Of a DNA stretch of 64,000 nt, positions 43,453 to 52,951 are shown in pieces. Numbering within the stretch: position 1 is the stretch's first letter; the number at the start of each line of letters is the position of its first letter. This DNA is from JAHBVL01 sp964461025. Its GTDB lineage: Bacteria; Chloroflexota; Chloroflexia; Thermomicrobiales; UBA6265. Under the pieces are notes generated by a model, which saw only the letters and a list, made by a program, of their open reading frames with translations, searched no databases and had not been told where the DNA came from. Position numbers and translations under genes: made by a program. Location of the stretch: the NCBI GenBank assembly GCA_964461025.1, contig CAYWSE010000014.1:1-64000 (forward strand). The letters run 5' to 3'.

Positions 43453-43491
43453 TGGACCAACGAGCAGTCATGCCGAATGCCCGCTGGTCCA
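43453..43491 (-). other. Intercistronic stem-loop between binding-protein and permease genes
   Basis: On the minus-strand transcript TGGACCAGCGGGCA (43491-43478) pairs with TGCTCGTTGGTCCA (43466-43453), 14 pairs with two G-U, around an 11-nt loop. No U run follows. Such stem-loops after binding-protein genes (as between malE and malF) protect the upstream mRNA and lower permease expression. Confidence 0.6.
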
Positions 43492-43514
43492 ACCTTTCCG
43501 AGAGATGCGATCGA

Positions 43515-45164
43515 CTACTGATCGAGCCAGGTGACCCGAACCATCTTGTTCGATCCGGTTGGGATGTGCTCAAAGCCCATCACAAAGGTCTTCATCGCTT
43601 CGTACTGCTGGCCGATCCAGAGATTGACCCACGGAAGATCGACCAACAGAATCTCCTGAACCTGCTGATAGATCCCGGCGCGTACGTCCTGATCGGTCGA
43701 AGCTGCGCCCTGCGCCAGCAAATCGTCGACTTCAGGATTGCTGTAGGTGACGAAGTTGCCGCCTTCACCGGTCTTGAAGTTTTCGGTAAGCACAGAGCCT
43801 GGATCGACGAATCCGCTGGTCCCCGTTACTGTCATATCGAAGTCTCTGTCGACATAGACGGTCTGACCCATGGTCCCGGTGTCCAGCAGGTTCATCTCGG
43901 CGTTGATGCCGATCTGCCGAAGCTGCTCCTGAATCACCAGTCCGCCGTTTGAGATGTTGGTGTATTCGGCCCAGCTGGTGATGGTGGTGTCGAACCCGTC
44001 CGGGAATCCAGCCTCGGCGAGCAGCGCTTTGGCTCCTTCGATATCCGGCGCCGGAATCTCCGGTCGATCTAGGGCCGCCCAGAATCCCTGTGGGAAGATG
44101 ATGTCGGTGGCCGTCCCGAACCCGTTCTCCGCCGAATCGATCACAGGGCCGCGATCGACCGCCATGCTGATCGCCTGCCGAACGCGCGGATCGGTGAATG
44201 GCTCGCGCGTAAGGTTGAAGCCGAGGAATCGAATCTGGGCGATGGCATTCCCGACCAGCTTGATGCTTTCATCAGCTTCAAGCAGCTCGACGTCCAGAGA
44301 GGGAACGTACTCGATGAAATCAACGGCTCCCTGCACCAGCGCCGCTGTGCGCGCGGTGGGATTGGAGGCGATGATCATTTCCACTGCATCCAGGTAGGGG
44401 AGAGGCTGAATGAAGTAGTCGGCGTTGCGCTCTAGCTTGACATGCGTATTCGGGACGTACTCGATGAACCGGAATGGGCCCGAGCCGATTGCCACCTGCG
44501 ACAGATCGCCGTACTCCTCGATCACTTCCGGCGGGAAGATGATGCAGCTCGAGTTCGCCAGGTTGGAGAGATGCGCGGCATCCGGAGCGGAAAGCGTCAT
44601 GACGACGGTATATGGATCAGCCGCTTCGATTGTGTCAACGGCGGCGAGGTCCGAAGCGCTGGGCGACGCTGTTGCTGGATCCATCAGCCGCTCAAGACTG
44701 AATTTGACATCCTCGGCCGTGACCTCGCGACCATTGTGGAAGAGCACACCCTGATGGAGATGGAATGTGTAGACCAGTCCGTCTTCCGAAATCTCCCACG
44801 ACTCGGCGAGGTCGGGCGCGACCGACATGTCTGGCTGAATCCAGGTCAGACCGCTGTAAATGTGCTCAACAACGTGCCAGGCGGCGGTCAGCGATTGCAG
44901 CTGAGTGTCCAGGACGCCAGGATCAGACTGCATCCCCATGCGCAGCGTGCCGCCTGCGACTGGCTCAGCATCCTGGGCCATGGTGCGCAGCGCCGGATGG
45001 AGCATTGGGGCGGCGCCCAGTGCACCAGCGGCAACAGCGCCACCGACTGCCGTGCGCTTGACGGCATCGCGGCGAGTAATCTTGCCGGCCAGAATCTGCC
45101 GGAAGTAATACTCGAAGGCATCCTCCCCGGGTGCAGGTTGGTTCTTCGTTTCACGTGAACTCAT
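43515..45164 (-). CDS. ABC transporter substrate-binding protein, family 5 (peptide/nickel type)
   Basis: 549 residues. N-terminal cytoplasmic-looking stretch, then TRRDAVKRTAVGGAVAAGAL, a twin-arginine signal, and a mature part starting near AEPVAGGTLRMGMQSDP. Family 5 segments: VVEHIYSGLTWIQPDMSVAP, DLAESWEISEDGLVYTFHLH, GVLFHNGREVTAEDVKFSLE, and RFLGFNLTREPFTDPRVRQA ISMAVDR. It binds a peptide, nickel complex or other solute for DppB/DppC-like permeases. The gene lies behind a strong promoter at 45293-45321. The ATPase genes DppD/F are absent. Confidence 0.92.
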   Translation of the reverse strand: MSSRETKNQPAPGEDAFEYYFRQILAGKITRRDAVKRTAVGGAVAAGALGAAPMLHPALRTMAQDAEPVAGGTLRMGMQSDPGVLDTQLQSLTAAWHVVEHIYSGLTWIQPDMSVAPDLAESWEISEDGLVYTFHLHQGVLFHNGREVTAEDVKFSLERLMDPATASPSASDLAAVDTIEAADPYTVVMTLSAPDAAHLSNLANSSCIIFPPEVIEEYGDLSQVAIGSGPFRFIEYVPNTHVKLERNADYFIQPLPYLDAVEMIIASNPTARTAALVQGAVDFIEYVPSLDVELLEADESIKLVGNAIAQIRFLGFNLTREPFTDPRVRQAISMAVDRGPVIDSAENGFGTATDIIFPQGFWAALDRPEIPAPDIEGAKALLAEAGFPDGFDTTITSWAEYTNISNGGLVIQEQLRQIGINAEMNLLDTGTMGQTVYVDRDFDMTVTGTSGFVDPGSVLTENFKTGEGGNFVTYSNPEVDDLLAQGAASTDQDVRAGIYQQVQEILLVDLPWVNLWIGQQYEAMKTFVMGFEHIPTGSNKMVRVTWLDQ

Positions 45165-45292
45165 TGCATCACTCCTGAGCGACTAGCAGACCGGTCGGAC
45201 ACAGGGAAGCCTTCCCTCTACGTCGCGCGGGTCCTATCGATCACCGTGGGCAGCATGCCCGTAGTCCTGGCGGTGTTCGCCGAGATACGGCG

Positions 45293-45321
45293 AGTATAGG
45301 CGAGCAGCTAGCAAGTCTCAA
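45293..45321 (-). promoter_or_regulatory. Sigma70-type promoter of the family 5 ABC operon
   Basis: Reading the minus strand: TTGAGA (45321-45316), 17-bp spacer, TATACT (45298-45293). The predicted start is near 45286, giving a leader of about 120 nt before the ATG at 45164. Confidence 0.65.
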
Positions 45322-45441
45322 TTCTGATTCGTTGTAAAGAAAGGCGATTGTGGCAGGGCGCTGGTGGGTGATCGTGGATACTTGGCTCCCACGGAGATGA
45401 CCGGACATGTTCGCGTCATTGCCGATACGATAGGAATCATG

Positions 45442-46245
45442 ATGACGATGACGCAAACGGGTCCTGACATTCGTACTGTGCAGGCCACGCGGTATGTGAC
45501 GCCGTTGCGCGAAGGCGGCTCGTTGCCGGCGATCATGGAGGCGGATGACGACGGGCTGTATGTCGTCAAATTTCGCGGCGCGGGGCAAGGACCAAAGTCG
45601 CTGGTGGCGGAATTGATCACGGGAGAGATTGGCCGCGCGCTCGGATTGCGTGTGCCTGACATGGTGATCATCGACGTCGATGAAGCGCTCAGCAATGCAG
45701 AACCCGATCCGGAGATCCAGGAATTGCTGCGAAAGAGCGCCGGAATCAACGTCGGCGTCGATTTTCTGCCCGGTTCGCTGGCCTTTACGCCGAGCGCAAA
45801 ATCACCAATCGACCCGGAATTCGCGACGGCGGTCGTCTGGTTCGATGCGCTGTCGATGAACGTCGATCGCACGCCGCGCAACCCAAATATGCTCGTCTGG
45901 CATGGTCAGCCCTGGTTGATCGACCATGGGGCTTCGATTTACGTGCAGCACGTCACGCCTGACTTTGCCGATCGGGCAGGTTCTCCTTTCGCCCAGATCA
46001 GTGACCATGTGCTCCTGCCGTGGGTCGGTGACATTGCGGCTGCCGGCAACCAGCTCTCCGCTGTGCTGACGCCAGATCGCCTCGATGCGATCGTGGATAT
46101 CGTCCCGGCCGAGTTGATTGGCGATGGAAGCGAGGCGGAGGTCGAGCAATTCAGGCAAACCTATTCGCAGTTCTTCCGGGATCGCGTGCGGCAACGATCC
46201 GCATTCGAAGAGGAGGTGGCCCGTGCCCGGGCGAGCTCCCTTTGA
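45442..46245 (+). CDS. HipA_2-type kinase, copy 1
   Basis: 267 residues from the ATG at 45442 with AGGA 6 nt upstream. Resembles the HipA_2 branch (HipA family kinase). The ATP-binding Lys is in LYVVKFRGAGQG, followed by SLVAELITGEIGRALGL. The catalytic loop is WFDALSMNVDRTPRNPNML (Asp-Arg, Asn) and the metal motif is WLIDHGASIYV, equivalent to the DFD/DFG. HipA of E. coli phosphorylates glutamyl-tRNA synthetase and causes persistence; HipA_2 proteins lack the N-terminal Couple_hipA domain and their substrates are unknown. The 3' end overlaps the DUF3037 gene by 23 bp, implying coupling. Confidence 0.8.
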   Translation: MTMTQTGPDIRTVQATRYVTPLREGGSLPAIMEADDDGLYVVKFRGAGQGPKSLVAELITGEIGRALGLRVPDMVIIDVDEALSNAEPDPEIQELLRKSAGINVGVDFLPGSLAFTPSAKSPIDPEFATAVVWFDALSMNVDRTPRNPNMLVWHGQPWLIDHGASIYVQHVTPDFADRAGSPFAQISDHVLLPWVGDIAAAGNQLSAVLTPDRLDAIVDIVPAELIGDGSEAEVEQFRQTYSQFFRDRVRQRSAFEEEVARARASSL

Positions 46246-46654
46246 ATATGTCGTGCTTCGCATCATGCCGAGGGTCGATCGAGGCGAGTTCATCAACGCC
46301 GGGGTGATGCTCATTTGCCGGCCGCACGCATTTCTTGGCGCCCGGACGCTTTTCGAGCCGGATCGGGTCCAGTCGCTCGATCCGTCGCTGACACCGATCG
46401 AGCTCGACGCGATCGGGGAGCAACTTGCCCAGCTCTGCGCCATCGCGCATGGCGATGCGGCGGCCAATCCGCTTGCCGGACTTTCGATGAACGAACGATG
46501 GCACTTGCTGAGCGCTCCCGCCAGCACGGTACTGCAACCATCTCCTGTGCATACTGGTCTCTGCCTCGACCCTGCCGCAGAGCTCGATGATCTCTTCGTT
46601 GCCCTCGTTGCCAGGACCGATCCGGAAACGGCGGATCGGTTGCTGGAGAAGTAA
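46223..46654 (+). CDS. DUF3037 protein
   Basis: 143 residues from the GTG at 46223, with GAGGAGG upstream, inside the end of the HipA_2 gene. PFEYVVLRIMPRVDRGEFIN then AGVMLICRPHAFLGARTLFE is the DUF3037 signature, and LPAAELDDLFVALVAR-like C-terminus (DPAAELDDLFVALVART) ends the domain. DUF3037 genes usually sit next to HipA_2 genes in bacteria, so it is probably a partner, regulator or substrate of the kinase. No catalytic motif recognised. Confidence 0.85.
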   Translation: MPGRAPFEYVVLRIMPRVDRGEFINAGVMLICRPHAFLGARTLFEPDRVQSLDPSLTPIELDAIGEQLAQLCAIAHGDAAANPLAGLSMNERWHLLSAPASTVLQPSPVHTGLCLDPAAELDDLFVALVARTDPETADRLLEK

Positions 46655-46661
46655 GGGGGGT

Positions 46662-47555
46662 GTGTTGGCTCAACCGGTATCCGGAATCCGTGGACGATTC
46701 AGGTCTGACGCCTCAGGCAGACGCGCCGACGACATTCCCCGACTGAAGGGCATGCAGGTGCATTCGGCGATCGGCAGAGGGCGATCGCGCCCGATCGTGA
46801 TCGAAGCGAGCGACGGTCAGCAGTATGTGGTGAAGCTGCGGGCGTCGGAAAAGACGGCTCGCCGGTTGATCGCGGAAGTCATTTGCTGGTCGATGGCGTC
46901 TGTCGCCGGTATTCCACAACCGCCGATCGCGTTGATCGAGGTCGACGATACGATCGGCGGACTCGAATCAATCGGCACTGACAAAGCGACGGAACTGGTT
47001 GAATCGCGGGGGTTGGTTTTCGGATCGCTTCAGATGCCGGGAACGGCGACGCTGCGACGCGGCGCCGATCCGCCCATGACCGCCGAAGAAGCGGCGGCGA
47101 TCGTCTGGTTCGACGCATTGGTGCTGAATGCCGACCGAAAATGGCGCAACCCGAACATCCTCACGAAGGAAGGTCGATACTGGGTCATCGACAACGATTC
47201 CGCGTTCAACCTGCATCACCGCTGGGCCGAACCAGCAAAGCGATCTCCCTATCTGATATCGCCGGTGAGCGGGCTCACCTGGTGGCAGAAAAACGACAAT
47301 GTTCTTTTACCGTGGGCGTCCTCAGTGGCGGACGCTGGCGATGAGATGGTGCGCCGGATCGATGATCGGGTCATCGACGATGCCGTCAGTGCGGTGCCCG
47401 ATACATGGTTTGCCGATGGATTCCCGCAGGGGAGCATCATGGAACCGGCGGATGCCTACCGGGAGTTTCTCTGGAACCGTTTGCGACTGCGCCGGGATTT
47501 CGAAGCGAATGCCGATGACGCCCGGCGTCATGGGGCATGTCTGGAACGTGCCTGA
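46662..47555 (+). CDS. HipA_2-type kinase, copy 2
   Basis: 297 residues from the GTG at 46662, just after AAGGGGGG; a later ATG at 46752 is also possible. The kinase core is complete: QQYVVKLRASEKTARRLIAE (ATP Lys), IVWFDALVLNADRKWRNPNI (catalytic loop) and YWVIDNDSAFNLHHRW (metal Asp). It differs considerably from copy 1 (metal motif WVIDNDSA against WLIDHGAS), so this is an ancient pair or a separate acquisition, not a recent tandem duplication. It starts 7 bp after DUF3037. A terminator-like hairpin follows. Confidence 0.8.
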   Translation: MLAQPVSGIRGRFRSDASGRRADDIPRLKGMQVHSAIGRGRSRPIVIEASDGQQYVVKLRASEKTARRLIAEVICWSMASVAGIPQPPIALIEVDDTIGGLESIGTDKATELVESRGLVFGSLQMPGTATLRRGADPPMTAEEAAAIVWFDALVLNADRKWRNPNILTKEGRYWVIDNDSAFNLHHRWAEPAKRSPYLISPVSGLTWWQKNDNVLLPWASSVADAGDEMVRRIDDRVIDDAVSAVPDTWFADGFPQGSIMEPADAYREFLWNRLRLRRDFEANADDARRHGACLERA

Positions 47556-47575
47556 CTCATGATACCCAACCGTAC

Positions 47576-47600
47576 GCATCGACCTCCGTGTCGATGCTTT
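47576..47600 (+). terminator. Terminator-like hairpin after the HipA_2/DUF3037 module
   Basis: GCATCGAC (47576-47583), loop CTCCGT, GTCGATGC (47590-47597), then TTT. Fits the end of the three-gene unit. I see nothing else in 47601-47778. Confidence 0.5.
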
Positions 47601-47778
47601 GGCCCGCAGGGCCATGAAACTGTCCCATGGTCGGCAGGCTTCGAGAGAAAGCGGTCGAAACCGCGCGCAGTTGTGGTCTCACGCCGCTGCGCTCCTCCGC
47701 TCCGTTCGACCACAGGCAAACATGAAGGTTCTTCCCTACGAGCAAGGCCGTCGCTGCGCACCGTTTTCCTATGACAGT

Positions 47779-48753
47779 TCAGGAGACTTCGAAGGTCTCG
47801 ATCATGCCGAGAGAAGCGTGCGATGCGCCATCATGTTCGGGATCGGGCATCCAGCAGACCATGCCGTAGGCGCCTGGTTCGAAGCTGGTGATGATCCATT
47901 GCCGTGAACCGTCTGACTGGATTGCCGAGTAAAAAGGCGTGACGCCGTAGTCGAATCCTTCCGGCAACCCAAGAGCCGGGTCGGGTTCGGCGTCCGCGGG
48001 TGCGGTCATGAACGCTTCGAGCTGTTCGGGTGTAACCAGATCGGTGATCTTCACGAACTCGATGTACATCGGTTGTGAGCTCTGGTTGGTGATCTCGATA
48101 ATCTGGCGCTCAGTGGAGAACTCACCCTCGATGTCGAAACGAAACTCATCGTTCTCGCTGACCCCGGTTATGCTCATAGTGGCCTGGGGGATTGACTGTA
48201 TAGACGGGGGACTGCCGGTCACGGTGAGCGGAATGGCGGCCGGATCGTACGAATCTGCCCAGATCACCCAGTTGCCGGCGGCAAGATCGACGATACCCTG
48301 CTCGGTTGTGCCCGGCGTCGGCGAAACGCCGCCGGCCAGAGTCATGTCGTAGAGCCAGCTGAGATCGGGTCCGCCGCCGGGAAACTCGGTCTCCGGCGTG
48401 GCAACCGGTTCGACCCGGCCCGCAGTCTCAGCGAGCTTCCGGTTGAAGTCGTCGACCGTCCAGTCACCGGGCAGCAGGGCGAACGCAGTCGTACCGAATT
48501 CGCGCTCGCCTTCGTAGGAAACCGTCACAAGATACCGCCCGGCGCTGAGTTCGGCGGGAGCATCCCAGCCTTCGTCGGTGGCGGCGATGACAATCTCCGG
48601 CAAGCCGAGGTCCTCTCCGGTCAGCAGTTCGTCATCGTCCTGCAACGCGGCAACGGGTCCGAGGTGGGACGACATGAGCAACGACGCGGCAATCAGCAGC
48701 GCAGTGATCATCATGGTCGTGGTGCGTCGTTGTCGCGACATGGCGTTGTTCAT
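47779..48753 (-). CDS. Secreted hypothetical protein
   Basis: 324 residues. GAGG lies 6 nt before the ATG. A signal peptide (TTTMMITALLIAASLLMSS, cleavage near VAAL) is followed by two similar beta domains. The first contains EIVIAATDEGWDAPAELSAG and RYLVTVSYEGEREFGTTAFA; the second contains FRFDIEGEFSTERQIIEITN and WIITSFEPGAYGMVCWMPDP. The strand-rich sequence and the AGRYLVT/EPGAYGMVC pairs suggest a plastocyanin-like or Ig-like fold without copper ligands. Extracytoplasmic. It lies 8 bp after sucB in the same direction, an odd partner for a TCA enzyme. Confidence 0.65.
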   Translation of the reverse strand: MNNAMSRQRRTTTMMITALLIAASLLMSSHLGPVAALQDDDELLTGEDLGLPEIVIAATDEGWDAPAELSAGRYLVTVSYEGEREFGTTAFALLPGDWTVDDFNRKLAETAGRVEPVATPETEFPGGGPDLSWLYDMTLAGGVSPTPGTTEQGIVDLAAGNWVIWADSYDPAAIPLTVTGSPPSIQSIPQATMSITGVSENDEFRFDIEGEFSTERQIIEITNQSSQPMYIEFVKITDLVTPEQLEAFMTAPADAEPDPALGLPEGFDYGVTPFYSAIQSDGSRQWIITSFEPGAYGMVCWMPDPEHDGASHASLGMIETFEVS

Positions 48754-48761
48754 CCTCGGCC

Positions 48762-50036
48762 TCAGCCCTCGAGCAGCAGCGCAGTCGGATCCTCGAGTAG
48801 TTCCTTGATGCGAACCAGGAAGCGGACGGCGTCGCTGCCATCGACGATGCGGTGATCGTATGAGAGCGCCACGTACATCATTGGCCGGATGACGATTTCA
48901 TCGTTGACCACGACGGGTCGTTTCTGAATCGCATGCATGCCGAGGATGCCAACCTGTGGCGTATTCAGAATCGGGGTCGACATCAGCGATCCATAGATAC
49001 CGCCGTTGGTGATCGTAAATGTGCCCCCGGTCAGCTCTGGCAAGGTCAGACTTCCTTCCCGGGCTCTGGTTGCCAAATCGACGATTTCCTTCTCGATTTC
49101 CGCGAAGTTCTTCTTGTCGGCGTCGCGAATGATCGGAACGACGAGACCTTCTTCGACGCCGACGGCGATGCCGACGTCGTAGTACTTCTTGAGCACGATC
49201 TCGTTGCCGTCGATTTCCCCGTTGACATACGGGAACGCTTTCAAGGCGCCGACAACTGCCTTCGTGAAGAAGGACATGAACCCGAGATTGACGCCGTGGC
49301 GCTCTTTGAATGCTTCCTTGCGGGCCGACCGCACGTCCATGACGGCGGTCATGTCGATTTCGTTGAACGTGGTCAGCATCGCCGCGGTGTGCTGCGCTTC
49401 GACCAGCCGGTTGGCAATGGTCTGGCGGCGGCGCGACATGCGGATGCGTTCTTCCGGCCGGTCGGAAGCCGGGGCAGCAGCTGGCGGCGCCGGTGGAGCC
49501 GAAGCGGCGGCTGGAGTGGCTGGAGCTGGCGGTGCTGCCGGCGCAATCGGCGCTGGCGTGGCAGCCGGCTGAACAGCGGCCATGACGTCTTCGCGAGTAA
49601 CGCGGCCGCCTGGTCCCGATCCGGACAGGGCCGCCAGGTTGACATTGTGTTCTTCCGCCAGACGTCGAACCGCTGGAGCCGCCCGGCCGGCAGCATCTGT
49701 TACCGTTTCTGCCGCCGGTGCTGTAGCAACGACAGCGGCTGGGGCAGTCTCGGGCGCTGGTGCTGACTGAGCGGGCGTGCCGTTACTCGAGCCGCCGCTG
49801 CCTTCGCCGATGGTGCCGAGCACCTCGCCGACGACCACCACATCGCCCTCGTTCTTGAGAATCGCGCCCAGAATGCCATCTTCAGTGGCGGCGACATCGA
49901 GATTGACTTTGTCTGTTTCGAGTTCGAGCAGCGTATCACCGCGGCTGACGGCATCGCCTTCTGACTTCAGCCACTGGCCGACAACGGCGTCGACAAGCGA
50001 TTCCCCCAGCGGAGGAACCCGGATCTCTACCGGCAT
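48762..50036 (-). CDS. sucB: 2-oxoglutarate dehydrogenase E2 component (dihydrolipoamide succinyltransferase)
   Basis: 424 residues. It transfers the succinyl group from E1 to CoA. Domains in order: lipoyl domain with the lipoylated Lys in LLELETDKVNLDVAA (around residue 43); an Ala/Pro linker; the E1/E3-binding domain APAVRRLAEEHNVNLAALSG; a second Ala/Pro-rich linker; and the catalytic domain ending with LSYDHRIVDGSDAVRFL, the His and Asp active site. Start 6 bp after the sucA stop, so the two are one operon. Sequence branch E2o against other E2 acyltransferases is supported by the adjacent E1o. Confidence 0.95.
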   Translation of the reverse strand: MPVEIRVPPLGESLVDAVVGQWLKSEGDAVSRGDTLLELETDKVNLDVAATEDGILGAILKNEGDVVVVGEVLGTIGEGSGGSSNGTPAQSAPAPETAPAAVVATAPAAETVTDAAGRAAPAVRRLAEEHNVNLAALSGSGPGGRVTREDVMAAVQPAATPAPIAPAAPPAPATPAAASAPPAPPAAAPASDRPEERIRMSRRRQTIANRLVEAQHTAAMLTTFNEIDMTAVMDVRSARKEAFKERHGVNLGFMSFFTKAVVGALKAFPYVNGEIDGNEIVLKKYYDVGIAVGVEEGLVVPIIRDADKKNFAEIEKEIVDLATRAREGSLTLPELTGGTFTITNGGIYGSLMSTPILNTPQVGILGMHAIQKRPVVVNDEIVIRPMMYVALSYDHRIVDGSDAVRFLVRIKELLEDPTALLLEG

Positions 50037-50041
50037 TGCAT

Positions 50042-52951
50042 CTAACTCCTGCTCCTGGTCGTGCTACTGCGATCCGGGCTCTTTGATTTGCCATTCGATT
50101 CCTGTGTCGCCGTCGCTGCCCCGCCGTTCGGCGATTTCGCCGACTTTCTGACGGTCGCGGCAGGGACATCAGCGAACGCTTCGGCCACGATGCGGGATTG
50201 TTCGCGCGCGTGCAGATCGGCAGCGCCCTCGGCTGGACTGGCGCGTTCCGGGCGGCCAATGTACCGCACTGGCAGATCGCCCGCGAGCTCGCGCAATCGA
50301 GCATCCATGAAGGTCCAGGCGCCCATATTGCGTGGTTCTTCCTGCAGCCAGACGATTTCCCGCAGGTTCGGATAGTGACCGATCACCGTGCTGATTGCCG
50401 TGCGCTGGAATGGCGCCAGCTGTTCGACTCGGGCGATTGCCACACTGGTCGCTTCGGCCCGAGCGTCACTGGAATCGAGATCGATCGCGACTTTGCCGGA
50501 GCAGAGAACGAGCCGGGTCACGGCGTCGCGGCGACTCTCCGCCTGCGCATCATCGAGCACCGGCTGGAAGCTACCGTTCACAAAGTCGGAAAGTGGACTG
50601 GCTGCCGCCGGATTGCGCAACAGGCTCTTCGGCGACATCAGAACCAGCGGACGAGGATCGGAATCGAGCCGAGCCGCCTGCCGTCGCAACAAATGGAAGT
50701 ACTGAGCGGACGACGTGCAATTGGCGACGCGGATGTTGTCCTGTGCAGCAAGCTGCAGGAACCGTTCGAGGCGTCCGCTCGAGTGCTCCGGACCCTGACC
50801 CTCATAGCCGTGCGGCAGGAGCATCACGAGGGAGGGGTGCGCTTGCCATTTCGATCGAGCAGCGCTGATGAACTGATCGATCATCACCTGGGCGCCGTTG
50901 GCGAAGTCGCCGAATTGCCCTTCCCAGATAACCAGCCGGCCCGGAGCCTGAACGCTGTAGCCATATTCGAATCCAACGGCAGCTTCCTCTGAAAGAGGAC
51001 TGTTGTAGACCGCGAACGAGGCTTTGGCTTCAGGTACCGACGCCACCGGAACGATGACATCGCCGGTCTTCGTGTCGTGGAGCACGAGATGTCGCTGGCT
51101 GAAGGTGCCGCGCTCTGCATCCTGACCTGTCAGGCGAATCGGAATGCCGTCCGAAATGATGCCGGCGAAGGCGAACGTCTCGCCGTGCGCCCAGTCGATC
51201 ATCGGCTCCGGCTGATCGAGCACTTTCGCCCGGCGCTCCCACTGCCTGGCCAGCTTCGAGCTCATCGTGAAGCCGTCCGGCAGCTCGTGAATCGACGTGT
51301 GGAACGAGCGCAATGTTGCTTCGGGGATGCCGGTTTCAACTTCGGACCGTGGGCCAGGTTGAGGCGCTGGTTCTTCGTGGTGTACTCCACCGTCGGTCAC
51401 TGACCGTCGCACGCCGGCAAGGTGATCGAGCGCCGCCTGCAGCATCGCTTCCGGTTCGTCTTCCGACACGGTCCCGTCCGCGATCAGCGCTCTGGCGTGA
51501 AGCTCGCGCACGGTCGGGTGCACGTCGACGATCTCGTACATCAACGGCTGGGTAAATGATGGTTCGTCGCCTTCGTTGTGTCCCCACCGCCGGTAACCAA
51601 TCAGGTCGATCAGGAAGTCCTTACCGAACTCTTCGCGGTAGGCGATCGCCATCCGCACGGCGCTGAGGCAGGCTTCCACTTCATCGGCATTGACATGCAC
51701 AACCGGAATCTCGAATCCCTTGGCCAGGTCGCCGGCGTAGAGCGTCGATCGCGAGTCTCCCGGCAGGGTCGTGAAGCCGATCTGGTTGTTGACGATGATG
51801 TGAATCGTGCCGCCGGTCGAGTAACCGGGCAGCGAGGAGAGGTTCAATGTTTCCGCGACGACTCCCTGACCGGGGAATGCCGCGTCTCCATGGATCAGAA
51901 TCGCCATGCTCGCTTTGTTGTCGCGAACCGGCATGCCTGGCTCGTCGCAGATGTCCTGCGAGGCCCGCACCATCCCCTCGACCACCGGATTCACGGCTTC
52001 GAGGTGACTCGGGTTCGGCGCCAGCGCCATTGGCACCTCGACCATCATGCCGTTCTGGCCGCGCAGGAGCCGGGCGCCGAGGTGGTATTTGACGTCTCCC
52101 GAGAAGTCCTGAGCCGGGTCGGCGTCTGACTGCACGTCGGCCTTGCGCCAGCGGTTCCCCTCGAAGGCCGCGACGATTTCCTCGTATGGCTTACCGAGGA
52201 CATGAGTCATCACATTCAGCCGGCCGCGGTGCGCCATGCCGGTGATGATCTCGCGGACACCGTGCGACGCCGCCGTGTGCACGATTTCGTCGAGCATCGG
52301 CACCAGCATGTCGGTTCCCTCCAGGGAGAACCGCTTCTGGCCGAGATAGGTCTGATGAAGGAATTTCTCGAACGCTTCCACATCGGTGAGTCTGCGCAAC
52401 AGCGCTCGCCGTTCCAGCCGTTCGAGCGCGGTCGAAAAGCGTTGCGTTTCGACGGCATCGGTCAACCAGCGCCGTTCGTCGATCTGATGAACGTGATCGA
52501 AGTCGAACCCGATCGATCCGCAATAAATCTCGCGCAGGTGCTCGATCGCTTCTCCGGCGTTGGAGGCTCCTTCGGCCAAAGGTCCACTGACCACGGCCGG
52601 CGAGAGCGAGGCGAGATCCGCGGTGGTCAGATCGTAGCTGGCGGGATCGAGATCGGGAGAACCGGGCGGTTCCGAGCCGAGCGGGTCGAGATTTGCGGCG
52701 AGATGCCCGTAATCGCGGATGGCGCCAACAAGCTCGGAAGCGCCGACGATCTTCTCGACATCGATCGCCGGCGCCGTTGCCACCGGCGCCCTGGCAACGG
52801 CGGCCCCGTTCGTCGATGGCGCGGTGGGTTTGAACTCCTGGAAATAGCGCTGCCAATCACTGCCGACCGAGTCTGCATTCTCCAGATACCGGTCATACAA
52901 CTCGAGAACATAACCGGCATTCGGACCATGAAAAACGTCGATATCTGTCAT
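50042..52951 (-). CDS. sucA: 2-oxoglutarate dehydrogenase E1 component
   Basis: 969 residues from the ATG at 52951 (AGGA upstream). Thiamin diphosphate-dependent decarboxylation of 2-oxoglutarate, the first step of the complex. N-terminal segment FHGPNAGYVLELYDRYLENA is the E1o signature. Central motifs are GMAHRGRLNVMTHVLGKPYE, SGDVKYHLGARL, NPSHLEAVNPVVEGMVRAS and the ThDP site IHGDAAFPGQGVV. The C-terminal half has LPHGYEGQGPEHSSGRLERF LQLAAQDN and IVWLQEEPRNMGAW. No fused E2 domain, unlike mycobacterial KGD. Followed 5 bp later by sucB; the E3 gene is not here. Confidence 0.96.
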   Translation of the reverse strand: MTDIDVFHGPNAGYVLELYDRYLENADSVGSDWQRYFQEFKPTAPSTNGAAVARAPVATAPAIDVEKIVGASELVGAIRDYGHLAANLDPLGSEPPGSPDLDPASYDLTTADLASLSPAVVSGPLAEGASNAGEAIEHLREIYCGSIGFDFDHVHQIDERRWLTDAVETQRFSTALERLERRALLRRLTDVEAFEKFLHQTYLGQKRFSLEGTDMLVPMLDEIVHTAASHGVREIITGMAHRGRLNVMTHVLGKPYEEIVAAFEGNRWRKADVQSDADPAQDFSGDVKYHLGARLLRGQNGMMVEVPMALAPNPSHLEAVNPVVEGMVRASQDICDEPGMPVRDNKASMAILIHGDAAFPGQGVVAETLNLSSLPGYSTGGTIHIIVNNQIGFTTLPGDSRSTLYAGDLAKGFEIPVVHVNADEVEACLSAVRMAIAYREEFGKDFLIDLIGYRRWGHNEGDEPSFTQPLMYEIVDVHPTVRELHARALIADGTVSEDEPEAMLQAALDHLAGVRRSVTDGGVHHEEPAPQPGPRSEVETGIPEATLRSFHTSIHELPDGFTMSSKLARQWERRAKVLDQPEPMIDWAHGETFAFAGIISDGIPIRLTGQDAERGTFSQRHLVLHDTKTGDVIVPVASVPEAKASFAVYNSPLSEEAAVGFEYGYSVQAPGRLVIWEGQFGDFANGAQVMIDQFISAARSKWQAHPSLVMLLPHGYEGQGPEHSSGRLERFLQLAAQDNIRVANCTSSAQYFHLLRRQAARLDSDPRPLVLMSPKSLLRNPAAASPLSDFVNGSFQPVLDDAQAESRRDAVTRLVLCSGKVAIDLDSSDARAEATSVAIARVEQLAPFQRTAISTVIGHYPNLREIVWLQEEPRNMGAWTFMDARLRELAGDLPVRYIGRPERASPAEGAADLHAREQSRIVAEAFADVPAATVRKSAKSPNGGAATATQESNGKSKSPDRSSTTRSRS

